Shown one piece after another: positions 43,493 to 52,865 of a DNA stretch of 64,000 nucleotides. The position numbers and the translations under genes are program-made. The stretch's first letter is position 1, and every line of letters begins with the position of its first letter. This DNA is from Rana temporaria (Eukaryota > Chordata > Amphibia > Anura > Ranidae). The stretch spans positions 223,982,486-224,046,485 of the forward strand of contig NC_053491.1 of NCBI RefSeq assembly GCF_905171775.1. The letters run 5' to 3'. The notes beneath the pieces are model-generated. The model searched no databases. It was not told the DNA's origin and was given only the letters and a program-made list of their open reading frames with translations.

Positions 43493-44109
43493 GGCACTGA
43501 CTCTGATTTTAAATAGGGCAAGTGGGAGTGCCCAAACTCACTCTAACCCGATAGGGAGAGGCATCCTCTCAGCAAAGACAAGGCAGTGGGATAAATAACC
43601 TGGTCTTATCCAAGCAAACAGCATCTTAACATTGCATGATGTCGGATGCATTTAACCTGCTCCTTGCCAAATTACTAGTACCAACACTATGTCGGCATAA
43701 ACACATATCCGTGGCACTGCTGCCATCATGGCTATGTGATAAAATACATGTATAAAAAATAATGATTAAAAATATACATTAAAAATACACAAGGTGCACA
43801 ATCTTTAGTAATAAACATTACAGTAAAATAAAGCAATGTTTAAAATTATATATACTATATGGACTAGATGCATGCATCTACATATTCTGGCACTAAGAGC
43901 AGAGCATGTAAATCTAAACCCATAAGAGACTAAAATAGCGTACTCCGCTAAGCATATAAAACATGTTACTTATATCTCATAAAAACATGTGACCATTAAT
44001 AATACAAAAATTACCAATAAAATGTGACTAAAAAATGGCTGACTGGGCAAGAATCTAAAAGACAGAGTAAATAAAAGCAAAAGAGCATATATGACTGGGA
44101 TAACATCAT

Positions 44110-44390
44110 TGTAAATAAAATGAACCAGCATGAGGGAAAATATATGCTTTTTTGTCATATGTGTATATGTCAGCATGAGGGAAAATATATGCATTATAAT
44201 ACGCTTTATATCCATACTCTACATTGATTAATGCTTGCTTATAAAGCATTGTAAGTAAATTGAACCAGCGTGAGGGAAAATATATGCTTTTTTGCCATAT
44301 GTATATATGTCAGCATGAGGGGAAATATATGCATTATAATACGCTTTATATCCATACTCTACATTGATTAATGATTGCTTATAAAGCAAT
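44110..44390 (-). repeat. 140-bp tandem repeats, left PLE2 arm (2 units)
   Basis: Unit boundaries at the GCTTATAAAGCA motif near 44250 and 44390. Each unit contains TATGGATATAAAGCGTATTA and two CATATATTTTCCCTCA(T/C)GCTG motifs (minus strand). The right arm has four units. Confidence 0.9.
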
Positions 44391-46593
44391 TTAAATCAAG
44401 GTCTATGTTCAGGCCGTTCGGGCTGAGAGTGTTGGTACGGAAAATCCACTCCGTCTCGCGTTTGGATATTTCCCTGACTCTATTTGACCCCCTCCAATTG
44501 GGGTCTATCTTATCTATACCCCAAAATTTCAGTCCAAGGGGATTTTTATTATGTTTCTTCAAAAAATGTAAAGACACGCTGTGTTCTTCATACCCTATGG
44601 AAATATTGTAGATGTGCTCTGACACTCTTTTGGATAGCTTCCTTTTGGTGCGTCCAATGTACATTAGCCCGCATGGGCACTCTAGGGCATAAATAACATG
44701 CGTGGATGCACATGTAATGCATTCTTTGATCTCAAAAGTTGTCCCATTAGCCGTTGAGGTAAAAAGTTTAAGATCCCTCAGATGCACGGTTACTTGGCGA
44801 CAGGCTTTGCACCTCCTACACGCCGTGAAGCCAGGTCTATCCCAAAACATTTTAAGTTTCTTTGGGGGATCTAGGACCTTTTTAACTATTTGGTCCCCAA
44901 ACGATGGAGCTTTCCTATAGATAAATGGGGGGACACTTGGTACTTGTTCATTTAGTACTCTGTCCAACCTCAATATATTCCAATGTTTTTTGAAGATAGC
45001 TTCAACATCCTTATATTGTTCGTGATAGCCTGTAATGAAACCCCACTCGTGTTGCTGGTTTAGTGGTCTGATTTTAGGCTCCAATAGTTTATTTTGTGTG
45101 GTATTTCCTACTTCTTGCATTATGTGGTTCAATTGTGATTCTTTGTAACCCTTTTCAACGAAGCGCTGTTTTATCATGGATGCTTGATTGTAGTAGTCTA
45201 TATCCTCAGTACAGTTACGCCTAATCCTCATGAACTGTCCCTTCGGGATGTTACGGAGCCATCTGGGGTGGTGCCCACTCTGTAGGGGAATATAGCTGTT
45301 TCTATCGGACGGTTTAAAATAAGCCTTGGTATAAAAGTTCGTAGCACCCTTCATAACTGTCACATCAAGATAGTGTATTTGTTCTCGATCCCACTGGAAT
45401 TCCAGCTTGATGTTATTTACATTGGTGTTTAGCTTATTAGCATAATCTTTTAGAGTCTCTTCTGATCCTTCCCATATGATGAACAGATCATCGATGTAGC
45501 GTTGGTAGAAGATTAGTTATTTTGGTCTGTTGTGGAAAATCCATTTATCCTCCCACTCACTCATAAAGAGGTTTGCAAGGCTCGGTGCAAATTTGGCACC
45601 CATAGCTACGCCCGTTTTCTGATTATAAAACTGTCATCCGTACCAGAAGTAATTGTGTGTTAAACAAAACTCTAAGGCCCCGTACACACGACAGAGGAAC
45701 TCGACGTGCTTGGCACGTCGAGTTCCTCGTCGAGTTTTGGGATGAAGCCGCCGAGGAGCTCGGCGGGCCGGCTTCTCCCATAGAAGAACGAGGACAACGA
45801 GAAAATAGAGAACATGTTCTCTATTTTCTCGTCGAGTTCCTCGGCGGCTCCATCGAGCCAAAACTGTACAGACGACAGAGATTCTCGGCAGAATCCGGGT
45901 TTTGACCGAGTTTCTCGGTGAATTCTGCCGAGAATCTCTGTCGTGTGTACGAGGCCTAACACCATTTTAAGGAACTTCTTCTGTATATGTGGTAATTCTT
46001 CCCTTTTACTGAGGGCCCAATTCAAGGCTAAAATCGCATCTTCATGATGTATATTCGTGTACAGTGACGATACATCAGCTGTCACCAAGAATAAAGTGCT
46101 GTCAGATAAAAATGTTACTGCTTTAAGCTTTTGTAAAAAATCAGTAGTGTCTTTAAGGTAAGCTTTGGTGGTAATTACACTACTCTGCAGAAAATGGTCT
46201 AGATACTGGCCCACTCTGGCTGTTACTGATTCTATGCCATTTACAATAGGTCTGCCAGGTGGCAGAGTAAGGTGCTTGTGCATTTTAGGAACTGTATATA
46301 TAGTTGGCGTGCGGTTGAAACTTGGACATAGAAATTGTTTTTCCTTTTTGTTTATTATTCCCATATAGTACCCATAATCAACTAAGTTCCTTAATTCTGT
46401 TCTATATTGCTTATTAGGGTCACCTGATAAATGAGAATAGGTATTTCCATCATTTAACATCTCCTGTAATTGAGAGTGGTAGTAAGATTTGTCTAATACT
46501 ACCACCCCTCCACCTTTATCCGCAGGCCGCACTACTACATCCTTACGTTTTTCCAGAGCCTGTACACCTTCTTTAATATGCCTTGGATTGAGA
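44368..46593 (-). pseudogene. PLE2 left copy: RT/GIY-YIG ORF, interrupted
   Basis: Minus-strand reading from 46593: VVRPADKGGGVVVLD, PTIYTVPKMHKH, GRPIVNGIESVTARV, VTADVSSLYTNIHHEDAI (motif A), then the 281-bp MITE, then KTGVAMGAKFAPSLANLF, a stop before IFYQRYIDDLFIIWEG (catalytic IDD), CRRCKACRQV finger and VIYALECPCGLMYIGRTKRKL (GIY-YIG), ending at 44368. Two in-frame stops (near 45630 and 45520) plus the MITE and the DIRS make it inactive. The C-terminal 331 codons are open and identical in protein to the right copy. Confidence 0.9.
45676..45956. mobile_element. PIF/Harbinger-like MITE inside PLE2
   Basis: 281 bp with ends GGCCCCGTACACACGACAGAG and CTCTGTCGTGTGTACGAGGCC, flanked by TAA (45673-45675, 45957-45959). 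Internal GAACTCGACGTG/CACGTCGAGTTC and GAGAAAATAGAGAACATG palindromes. Same family type as 12814-13210. It interrupts the RT between motif A and the QG motif. Confidence 0.88.
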
Positions 46594-46608
46594 CTTTTTC
46601 TTTATCGT

Positions 46609-46741
46609 TACATCACGGGACACAGAGCGGCATTTATTACTATATGGGTTATATGGAGTACCTTCAGGTGATGGACACTGGCAATCTCAAACAGGAAATG
46701 CCCCTCCCTATATAACCCCCTCCCATAGGAGGAGTACCTCA
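46609..46741 (+). repeat. DIRS left inverted terminal repeat
   Basis: From CATCACGGGACACAGAGCGG to AGGAGGAGTACCTCAG; reverse complement of 52430-52562 apart from an A/G difference in GCATTTATTACT/GCATTCATTACT. The outermost 46594-46608 (TTTTTCTTTATCGTTA side) is the left-specific extension. Confidence 0.93.
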
Positions 46742-47873
46742 GTTTTTACGCCAGTGTCTTAGGTGTTGGTCATGGTTTAGCTTGCCTCCGCATCCTTGGG
46801 ATTAGGTGAGCTAACCGGTTCTGTCCAAAGGCCTCAGTGCTAAAGTGGTCAGTAACCGGACCCCAAACCCTTGGGGTATAGCCCATAATGCTTTTCTTTT
46901 TAGAGAGCTGGACCCTGGGCCCAGAACTTAGAAACCTTTGGGGGCCTAATGTTTCTGTTGCCAGAGTGCTATATGGGCCCAGGACAGTGGATCCTTCATA
47001 GGAACCCAGGGCCTGAAGGTCTAGACAGCCCCACGGAGATGGGGGAAGATTGGGCCTCCTGCTTGGCAAAGTCCTGGGGCATGGAGCAGGTAAGTGAGGG
47101 GAAAGCTTGCGGAACTTGGTTCTTAGCAGGTTTTTTCTGGGGGGTCACGGGGGACATGCCTAAAGTTATGCGCTGCATCTGGCAAACTAGTCACATATCT
47201 TAATGATAGGATGGCTCTATGTGTATTATTCCCCATAAGCAGTGACCTCCCTGGTAGTGTTGGAAAAGCATTGAATGGGGCCTGTGTGTATGTGTGTTCA
47301 GAGAGCTGTGCTTACCTGCAAGCCTCCAGGCGATGCTGCATCGGTTCTTCCTCCTCAGAGCCTGCAAGGCAGGCAAACGCTGACATCCTCGTGGAGAGGC
47401 TCCCTTCCCCCCAACCCCCCCTGTCGGCGGGCGCGCGTCCCCGTGTTATAGGCGCAATTCGCGCCGTTAAGCTGAGGGGGGAAGGGCGGGTCAGTTGCTT
47501 AAGGAAGGGGCGGCCCTTCCTTTTTTCGTTCCATCAGCTCATTCTACGATTGGAACTGAGGAGGAAAAGACCAGAGCGGCAGCACGGGGCGCCGAGGACA
47601 CACAGTGGCCAGAAAAGATATTACAGTCTTCAGAAGACTGTTTTCAAGCCTAGAAATAGGCTGTTCTTTTCCATCTCAATAGTTTTTTCTTGGCAATACT
47701 ACAAAGGGGGACAGAATGCTTTTTCTTTCTTGGATTTGAAAAAAAAAAAAAAAAAGAAGTCCATCGAGGGGAGAGGAGGCATTTTTTTTTATCCCCCAAA
47801 CAGGTGTTTGGGCAATTAACTATTTATAGTTCCAAGTACCGATAAGTTAGCAGGCGTACCTCGGTATTGTACC
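46742..47873 (+). other. DIRS 5' leader
   Basis: About 1.1 kb before Gag. It includes a GC-rich part (47390-47500, GGCGGGCGCGCGTCC) and an A-run at 47738-47753. A 202-codon open frame (47211-47819) shows no family features; I treat it as incidental. Promoter signals not resolved. Confidence 0.5.
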
Positions 47874-49304
47874 ATGGCATCCGGGTCAGAGGGTACAAGA
47901 GGTGGGGATTCCCCCAGAGAGTCTGAGGTCTCGGGCAAGGTTATGCCGCTGCTTTCCCCAAAGGGAGCCTTGGGACCATCGGGATCTGGGGCTGGAGCTG
48001 GCGTGGGTCAGTCCAACCCTAAGATGGTCACGGACGAGGTATTACTCACCTCTTTAAGAGAGATGGAGAAAAGAATGGGAAAAATGATAGCCACAGCTAT
48101 GCGGGGCAGTAAACGGATTAGATCTCCGTCGCCCGAGCGTGGACCCTCAGAAGAGGAGGTCCTTTCCTCAGGGGAATTGGACGACCTCTTGGACAAGAAC
48201 CAAGTAGGTTCGGGGATCGAGGACCCGGATACAGAGGAGTCTGGAGCAGTCTCCCAAGGGGAGAGCTGGTGGATTCAAGCCTTAACGGACTTGGTCCATA
48301 GTGCATTCAACTTGCCAGTACCAGATCTCCAAGTATCAACGGTTTCAGCTTTGGGCTCACTAAGGGCGCCTCAAAGCAATGCAGTGTTTCCGATCCATCC
48401 TCTGCTAGAGGAAGTTTTGTTCCAAGATTGGAGCAAGCCAGATAAGATCTTTTTACCACCTAAAAGATTCTCTGCCCTATATCCTATGGAAGCTAAATTT
48501 TCCAAGAGATGGGCTACTCCTGCGGTGGACGCAGCCATCTCATGTGTTAACAAATCGTTAACATGCCCTGTAGAAAACATACAGGTGTTCAAAGATCCGG
48601 TTGATAAACGCTTGGAAGCACTACTTAAGAGCTCCTTCACTACTGCAGGGGCAGTAGTGCAGCCAGCCATGGCTGCGATTGGGGTTGCTCAAGCATTATC
48701 GGATCAAACTAAGCAGATGCTTAAACTTATTCCTGTCCAGCAGGCAGAAGAGTTTTCGGATGTCCCTAGGGCCATATGCTTTACGGTAGACGCGATTAAG
48801 GATTCTATCCAGCAAGCGTCACGTTTATCGTTATCCCTTATCCATATGAGAAGACTCTTATGGTTAAAGAGCTGGGAGGCCGAGCCCCCATGCAAGAAAC
48901 TCCTGGTAGGGTTCCCCTTCCATGGAGGACGACTCTTCGGAGAAGACCTGGATAAATACATTCAGACCATTTCAAACGGCAAAAGCACTCTTTTGCCAAC
49001 TAAAAGGAAGTTTCAGGGGCCTGCGTTTAAACGACAGTACTCCCCTGGGCAGGGGCCCTCTAATGCCAAACAGTATCGACGGCCTCCTGCGAAAGCAAAC
49101 TTCAGCTTCAACAGCAAATCGCAGGGACAGGCTGCTAGAGGCAGAAAGCAGTGGTTTCGCAAAACCAGCCCCCAAGCCGACCTTATGAAGGGGCGCCCCC
49201 ACCCACGAAGGTGGGGGGAAGGCTGCGTCTCTTTTCAGAGGTTTGGGAAGCCAGCATTCCCGACAAGTGGGTACGGTCTTCCGTGGCCACGGGCTACAAG
49301 TTAG
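47874..49304 (+). CDS. DIRS Gag-like protein
   Basis: 476 codons from ATG in good context (ACCATGG) to TAG at 49304. N-terminal 1-60 is S/G/P-rich; 60-110 charged with a helical segment (LTSLREMEKRMGKMIATAMR); 140-340 is the conserved core (WWIQALTDLVHSAFNLPVP, YPMEAKFSKRWATPAVDAAI, DPVDKRLEALLKSSFTTAGA); the C-terminus is very basic (KRKFQGPAFKRQYSPG, QAARGRKQWFRK), probably RNA binding. No zinc knuckle. Degraded cousins of the core occur at 20680-21000. The end overlaps the RT frame by about 150 nt. Confidence 0.85.
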   Translation: MASGSEGTRGGDSPRESEVSGKVMPLLSPKGALGPSGSGAGAGVGQSNPKMVTDEVLLTSLREMEKRMGKMIATAMRGSKRIRSPSPERGPSEEEVLSSGELDDLLDKNQVGSGIEDPDTEESGAVSQGESWWIQALTDLVHSAFNLPVPDLQVSTVSALGSLRAPQSNAVFPIHPLLEEVLFQDWSKPDKIFLPPKRFSALYPMEAKFSKRWATPAVDAAISCVNKSLTCPVENIQVFKDPVDKRLEALLKSSFTTAGAVVQPAMAAIGVAQALSDQTKQMLKLIPVQQAEEFSDVPRAICFTVDAIKDSIQQASRLSLSLIHMRRLLWLKSWEAEPPCKKLLVGFPFHGGRLFGEDLDKYIQTISNGKSTLLPTKRKFQGPAFKRQYSPGQGPSNAKQYRRPPAKANFSFNSKSQGQAARGRKQWFRKTSPQADLMKGRPHPRRWGEGCVSFQRFGKPAFPTSGYGLPWPRATS

Positions 49305-51079
49305 ATTTCCTAAGGTTTCCTCCTCCTCATTTCCAGGAGTCAAGGATTCCAAACGATCCGGAGAAGGGAGCCGCATTAATGTCGGCATTAGATCATCTAC
49401 TCTCCCAGGAAGTAATAGTAGAGGTACCAGTCCTGGAACAGGGGCTGGGTTTCTACTCCAACCTATTCATCATCCCAAAGTCCAATGGAGATGTCAGGCC
49501 AATTTTGGACCTAAAGATGGTAAATGCATACCTAAAGGTCCGCTCATTTCGGATGGAATCCGTGCGGTCAGCAGCTGCCACACTCCAAAAGGACGACTTC
49601 ATGGCGTCCATAGACATAAAGGATGCCTACCTTCATGTTCCAATTTATCAGCCACATCAAAGATATCTACGCTTTATGGTGGCTTTGCGTCATTTCCAAA
49701 TCGTGGCGCTTCCCTTCGGGTTGGCTACGGCCCCCCGGGTATTCACGAAGGTCCTAGCTCCAATCCTAGCCAAACTAAGGATCCAAGGGGTCACGATCCT
49801 AGCATACCTGGACGACCTCCTAGTCATAGATCACTCGTCTCCCGGCTTGGAGCGAGCAGTGGCCCTCACGGTCCAATACCTCGAGAGGTTCGGCTGGGTC
49901 CTAAATCGAGGAAAGTCAGCATTCCAGCCCACAAGGCAGTTGGAATATCTCGGCATGAGATTAGACACAGAACAACAAAGGGTGTTTCTACCTCTGATGA
50001 GGGTCAAAGCCATCAAGGAATTAATCCTACTGGTTCTAAGCAAGAAGGAACCGACTATTCGCCTGTGTATGAGGTTACTAGGCAAGATGGTGGCCACATT
50101 CGAGGCGGTACCGTACGCCCAGAGCCACACTCGCATCCTGCAGGCAGCCATCCTGTCAGCATGGAGCAGGAGGCCACAGGCCTTGGATATCCCTTTGCCG
50201 CTCTCATCAAGAGTCCGACAAAGTCTGTGTTGGTGGTTAGACCCTCAGAATCTAGTGAAGGGGAAGTCTTTCAGCCCAGTGGCTTGGAAGATAGTAACCA
50301 CAGACGCCAGCCTGACGGGCTGGGGAGCAATTTTGGATGGTTGCACTCGCCAGGGTACTTGGGCAAAGCCAGAGAGGCAGTTGCCCATCAACATCTTGGA
50401 GCTCAGAGCTGCTCGACTAGCCCTCAGGGCTTGGACGTCCAAATTGCAGGGGTTCCCGGTGAGAATTCAATCGGACAATGCCACGGCCGTGGCATACATA
50501 AATCACCAAGGGGGAACCAAGAGTCAAGCCGCTCAGAGAGAGGTGAGCTTGATTCTCCTATGGGCAGAGGCTCATGTGCCCTGCATATCGGCAATATTCA
50601 TTCCAGGAGTGGACAACTTTCAGGCGGACTTCTTAAGTCGCCAGACTCTGTTGCCGGGGGAATGGTCTCTACATCCACAAATCTTTCAAGCACTCTGCCA
50701 AAGATGGGGAGTGCCGGACGTGGATGTCATGGCATCGAGACTCAACAAGAAGCTAGACAGGGTCATATCCCGCTCAAGGGATCCGATGGCCTGCGGAACC
50801 GATGCGCTGGTTTGCCCTTGGCATCAGTTCAAACTTCTTTATGCTTTTCCCCCGCTCCAGTTACTACCCCGCCTGCTACGCAGGATCAGGGTGGAGCACA
50901 TACCAGTCATCCTGGTAGCTCCAGCATGGCCCAGAAGGGCATGGTATTCACTAATCCTGAAGATGGTAGTGGGAGACCCTTGGACTCTTCCTCTACGGCC
51001 AGACCTGCTATCGCAAGGTCCGATCCTCCACCCTGCCGTACGGCATCTAAATTTGAAGGCCTGGAGGCTGAATCCCTGA
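49151..51079 (+). CDS. DIRS reverse transcriptase-RNase H
   Basis: Open from before 49151 (no ATG until 49379) to TAG-type stop at 51079, in the -1 phase relative to Gag, so frameshift or reinitiation must supply it. Counting from 49151: RT DVRPILDLKMVNAYL (114-128), motif A SIDIKDAY (D155), LPFGLATAPRVF (187-198), catalytic YLDD (219-222), LEYLGM; RNase H with TTDASLTGWGA (D385), ILELRAARLAL (E417), QSDNATAVAYI (D442) and VDNFQADFLSR (D488/D493); then the DIRS-typical tail DVMASRLNKKLDRVISRSRDP and VAPAWPRRAWY. All catalytic residues are present. Confidence 0.95.
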   Translation: MVSQNQPPSRPYEGAPPPTKVGGRLRLFSEVWEASIPDKWVRSSVATGYKLDFLRFPPPHFQESRIPNDPEKGAALMSALDHLLSQEVIVEVPVLEQGLGFYSNLFIIPKSNGDVRPILDLKMVNAYLKVRSFRMESVRSAAATLQKDDFMASIDIKDAYLHVPIYQPHQRYLRFMVALRHFQIVALPFGLATAPRVFTKVLAPILAKLRIQGVTILAYLDDLLVIDHSSPGLERAVALTVQYLERFGWVLNRGKSAFQPTRQLEYLGMRLDTEQQRVFLPLMRVKAIKELILLVLSKKEPTIRLCMRLLGKMVATFEAVPYAQSHTRILQAAILSAWSRRPQALDIPLPLSSRVRQSLCWWLDPQNLVKGKSFSPVAWKIVTTDASLTGWGAILDGCTRQGTWAKPERQLPINILELRAARLALRAWTSKLQGFPVRIQSDNATAVAYINHQGGTKSQAAQREVSLILLWAEAHVPCISAIFIPGVDNFQADFLSRQTLLPGEWSLHPQIFQALCQRWGVPDVDVMASRLNKKLDRVISRSRDPMACGTDALVCPWHQFKLLYAFPPLQLLPRLLRRIRVEHIPVILVAPAWPRRAWYSLILKMVVGDPWTLPLRPDLLSQGPILHPAVRHLNLKAWRLNP

Positions 51080-52095
51080 TTCTCAGGGGTAGAGGTCTGT
51101 CTCAGAAAGTAATCTCTACCCTAATCAGAGCCAGGAAACCGGTCTCTAGGGTGATTTATTACAGGATCTGGAAGGCCTATGTAGGCTGGTGTGAGTCCAA
51201 GCGATGGCTTTCTCGCAAGTTTACCATCGATAGAGTATTAAGTTTTCTCCAGCTAGGAGTGGATAAAGGACTGGCATTAAGCACAATCAAAGGACAGATT
51301 TCAGCTTTGTCAGTGTGGTTTCAGCGGCCGCTGGCCACCCACTCGCTGGTTAAGACCTTCCTTCAAGGGGTCTTGCGTATTAATCCTCCAGTTAAATCCC
51401 CACTTTGCCCGTGGGATTTAAATCTTGTTCTGTCAAGTTTACAGAAACAACCTTTTGAGCCGTTGGCTGAAATTCCTTTGGTTTTACTGACAAGGAAGTT
51501 AGTATTTTTGGTTGCCATAGTTTCCGCCAGAAGAGTGTCGGAACTGGCAGCCTTATCCTGTAAGGAACCATATCTTATTTTTCACAAGGACAAGGTCGTT
51601 CTCCGCCCTCATCCTTCCTTCCTACCAAAGGTTATATCCAGTTTTCATCTAAACCAGGATTTGGTATTACCATCCTTCTTTCCTAAACCTACTTCCAGAA
51701 AGGAAGGGTTGCTGCATACCTTGGATATTGTCAGGGCCATGAAGGCCTATCTTAAAGCTACAGAGAAGATCCGGAAAACAGATGTGTTGTTCATTTTACC
51801 GGATGGGCCCAAGAAGGGACAGGCAGCTGCAAAATCCACCATCTCAAGGTGGATTAAACAGTTAATCACTCAGGCCTACGGCTTGAAGGGGTTGCCTCCT
51901 CCGTTATCATTAAAGGCTCATTCTACTAGGGCCATGGGCGCCTCCTGGGCAGCACACCACCAGATCTCTATGGCTCAAGTTTGCAAGGCGGCAACCTGGT
52001 CTTCTGTCCACACGTTTACAAAATTCTACCAGTTGGACGTAAGAAGGAATACTGATACAGCCTTTGGGCAGGCAGTGCTGCAGGCTGCAGTTTGA
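50926..52095 (+). CDS. DIRS tyrosine recombinase
   Basis: Integrates the circular DNA form. The chosen start is the ATG at 50926 (MAQKGMVF), 154 nt inside the RT frame; the same frame is open back to 49243 without family features. Catalytic residues: Arg in VSARRVSELA (51529-51534), H-x-x-R in AHSTRAMGASW (His 51919, Arg 51928), and the nucleophilic Tyr in FTKFYQLDV (52027-52029). N-terminal part RARKPVSRVIYYRIWKAY...FLQLGVDKGLALSTIKGQIS is the SAM-like core-binding domain. Ends TGA at 52093-52095, just before the internal complementary region. Confidence 0.95.
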   Translation: MAQKGMVFTNPEDGSGRPLDSSSTARPAIARSDPPPCRTASKFEGLEAESLILRGRGLSQKVISTLIRARKPVSRVIYYRIWKAYVGWCESKRWLSRKFTIDRVLSFLQLGVDKGLALSTIKGQISALSVWFQRPLATHSLVKTFLQGVLRINPPVKSPLCPWDLNLVLSSLQKQPFEPLAEIPLVLLTRKLVFLVAIVSARRVSELAALSCKEPYLIFHKDKVVLRPHPSFLPKVISSFHLNQDLVLPSFFPKPTSRKEGLLHTLDIVRAMKAYLKATEKIRKTDVLFILPDGPKKGQAAAKSTISRWIKQLITQAYGLKGLPPPLSLKAHSTRAMGASWAAHHQISMAQVCKAATWSSVHTFTKFYQLDVRRNTDTAFGQAVLQAAV

Positions 52096-52240
52096 GACCC
52101 TCGGATTCCGGGGGCTCCCTTTTGAGTTAAATTTAAAATTTAAAATTATTTTTCTCAACTAAGTTGGATTTATTATGATTTGAGTATATCTCTAAATTAA
52201 ATCCTTTTTGTCTTGGAGATGTTCTCCCTCCCCTCATTGT

Positions 52241-52375
52241 AAGCATTGCTTTGGGACATCCCATATAGTAATGAATGCCGCTCTGTGTCCCGTGATGTAA
52301 CGATAAAGAAAAAGAGATTTTTAATACAGCTTACCTGTAAAATCTTTTTCTTGGAGTACATCACGGGACACAGAG
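52241..52375. repeat. DIRS internal complementary region
   Basis: First half (CCATATAGTAATGAATGCCG...CGATAAAGAAAAAG) is complementary to the left end 46594-46655; second half (TACCTGTAAAATCTTTTTC...GGGACACAGAGC) is complementary to the right end 52540-52600. This template for joining the termini is diagnostic of DIRS elements. Confidence 0.92.
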
Positions 52376-52429
52376 CTCCCACCCCTCTTTTGGGGACCAT
52401 TTTGGGAGGCATACTGCTTGCTACAAAAC

Positions 52430-52562
52430 TGAGGTACTCCTCCTATGGGAGGGGGTTATATAGGGAGGGGCATTTCCTGTTTGAGATTGCCAGTGTCCAT
52501 CACCTGAAGGTACTCCATATAACCCATATAGTAATGAATGCCGCTCTGTGTCCCGTGATGTA
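52430..52562 (-). repeat. DIRS right inverted terminal repeat
   Basis: CTGAGGTACTCCTCCTATGG ... CTGTGTCCCGTGATG, complement of the left repeat; followed by the right-specific extension TACTCCAAGAAAAAGATTTT to about 52610. Confidence 0.93.
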
Positions 52563-52610
52563 CTCCAAGAAAAAGATTTTACAGGTAAGCTGTATTAAAA
52601 ATCTCTTTTT

Positions 52611-52865
52611 TTCACCTGTAGTGTTTCCAAATCCTTGAGAATTAGTTGCTTGAATACTTCTACATGCTGGTTAGAAGATTGTTTTGGGTTGAAAAGGGAC
52701 TTGTTCTTCAGACCACTATCAACTCCAATGACTTCTGAATATTTGTTACTCTTATTACCACAATTGTTATTAGTAAGGAAATACTTTTTAATATTGACTT
52801 TTCTTATATACTTGTGAATGTCAATATAAACCCCGAATTTATTCAGTGGTTTTGTTGAGGCACAA
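52611..52865 (-). pseudogene. PLE2 left copy, N-terminal part of the ORF beyond the DIRS
   Basis: Minus-strand reading VCCASTKPLNKFGVYIDIHKY ... NPKQSSNQHVEVFKQLILKD-LETLQV runs into the DIRS end at 52611; it continues as NPRHIKEGVQALEKRKDVV at 46593 downwards. The inversion junction with the right copy is at about 52865/52866, so the left copy is itself 5' incomplete. Confidence 0.8.

Larger units (their letters stand above)
46594..52610 (+). mobile_element. Complete DIRS-like tyrosine-recombinase retrotransposon
   Basis: Inverted terminal repeats (46609-46741 and 52430-52562, about one mismatch in 132 bp) with unequal terminal extensions; an internal complementary region (about 52241-52375) matches both extensions in inverse. 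Open Gag, RT-RNase H and recombinase frames in three overlapping phases. Such elements replicate through a circular DNA and integrate with a recombinase, without target duplication; none is seen here. It inserted into the left PLE2 copy, whose ORF continues at 52611 on the minus strand. Confidence 0.95.

Noticed and set aside
47211..47819. 202-codon ORF in the DIRS leader
   Set aside because: No family features, ends in an A-run and basic filler; likely incidental.
49243..50925. Calling the whole 950-codon frame a protein
   Set aside because: Only the part from about 50926 shows recombinase features; the rest overlaps the RT in another phase. Reported as a finding instead.
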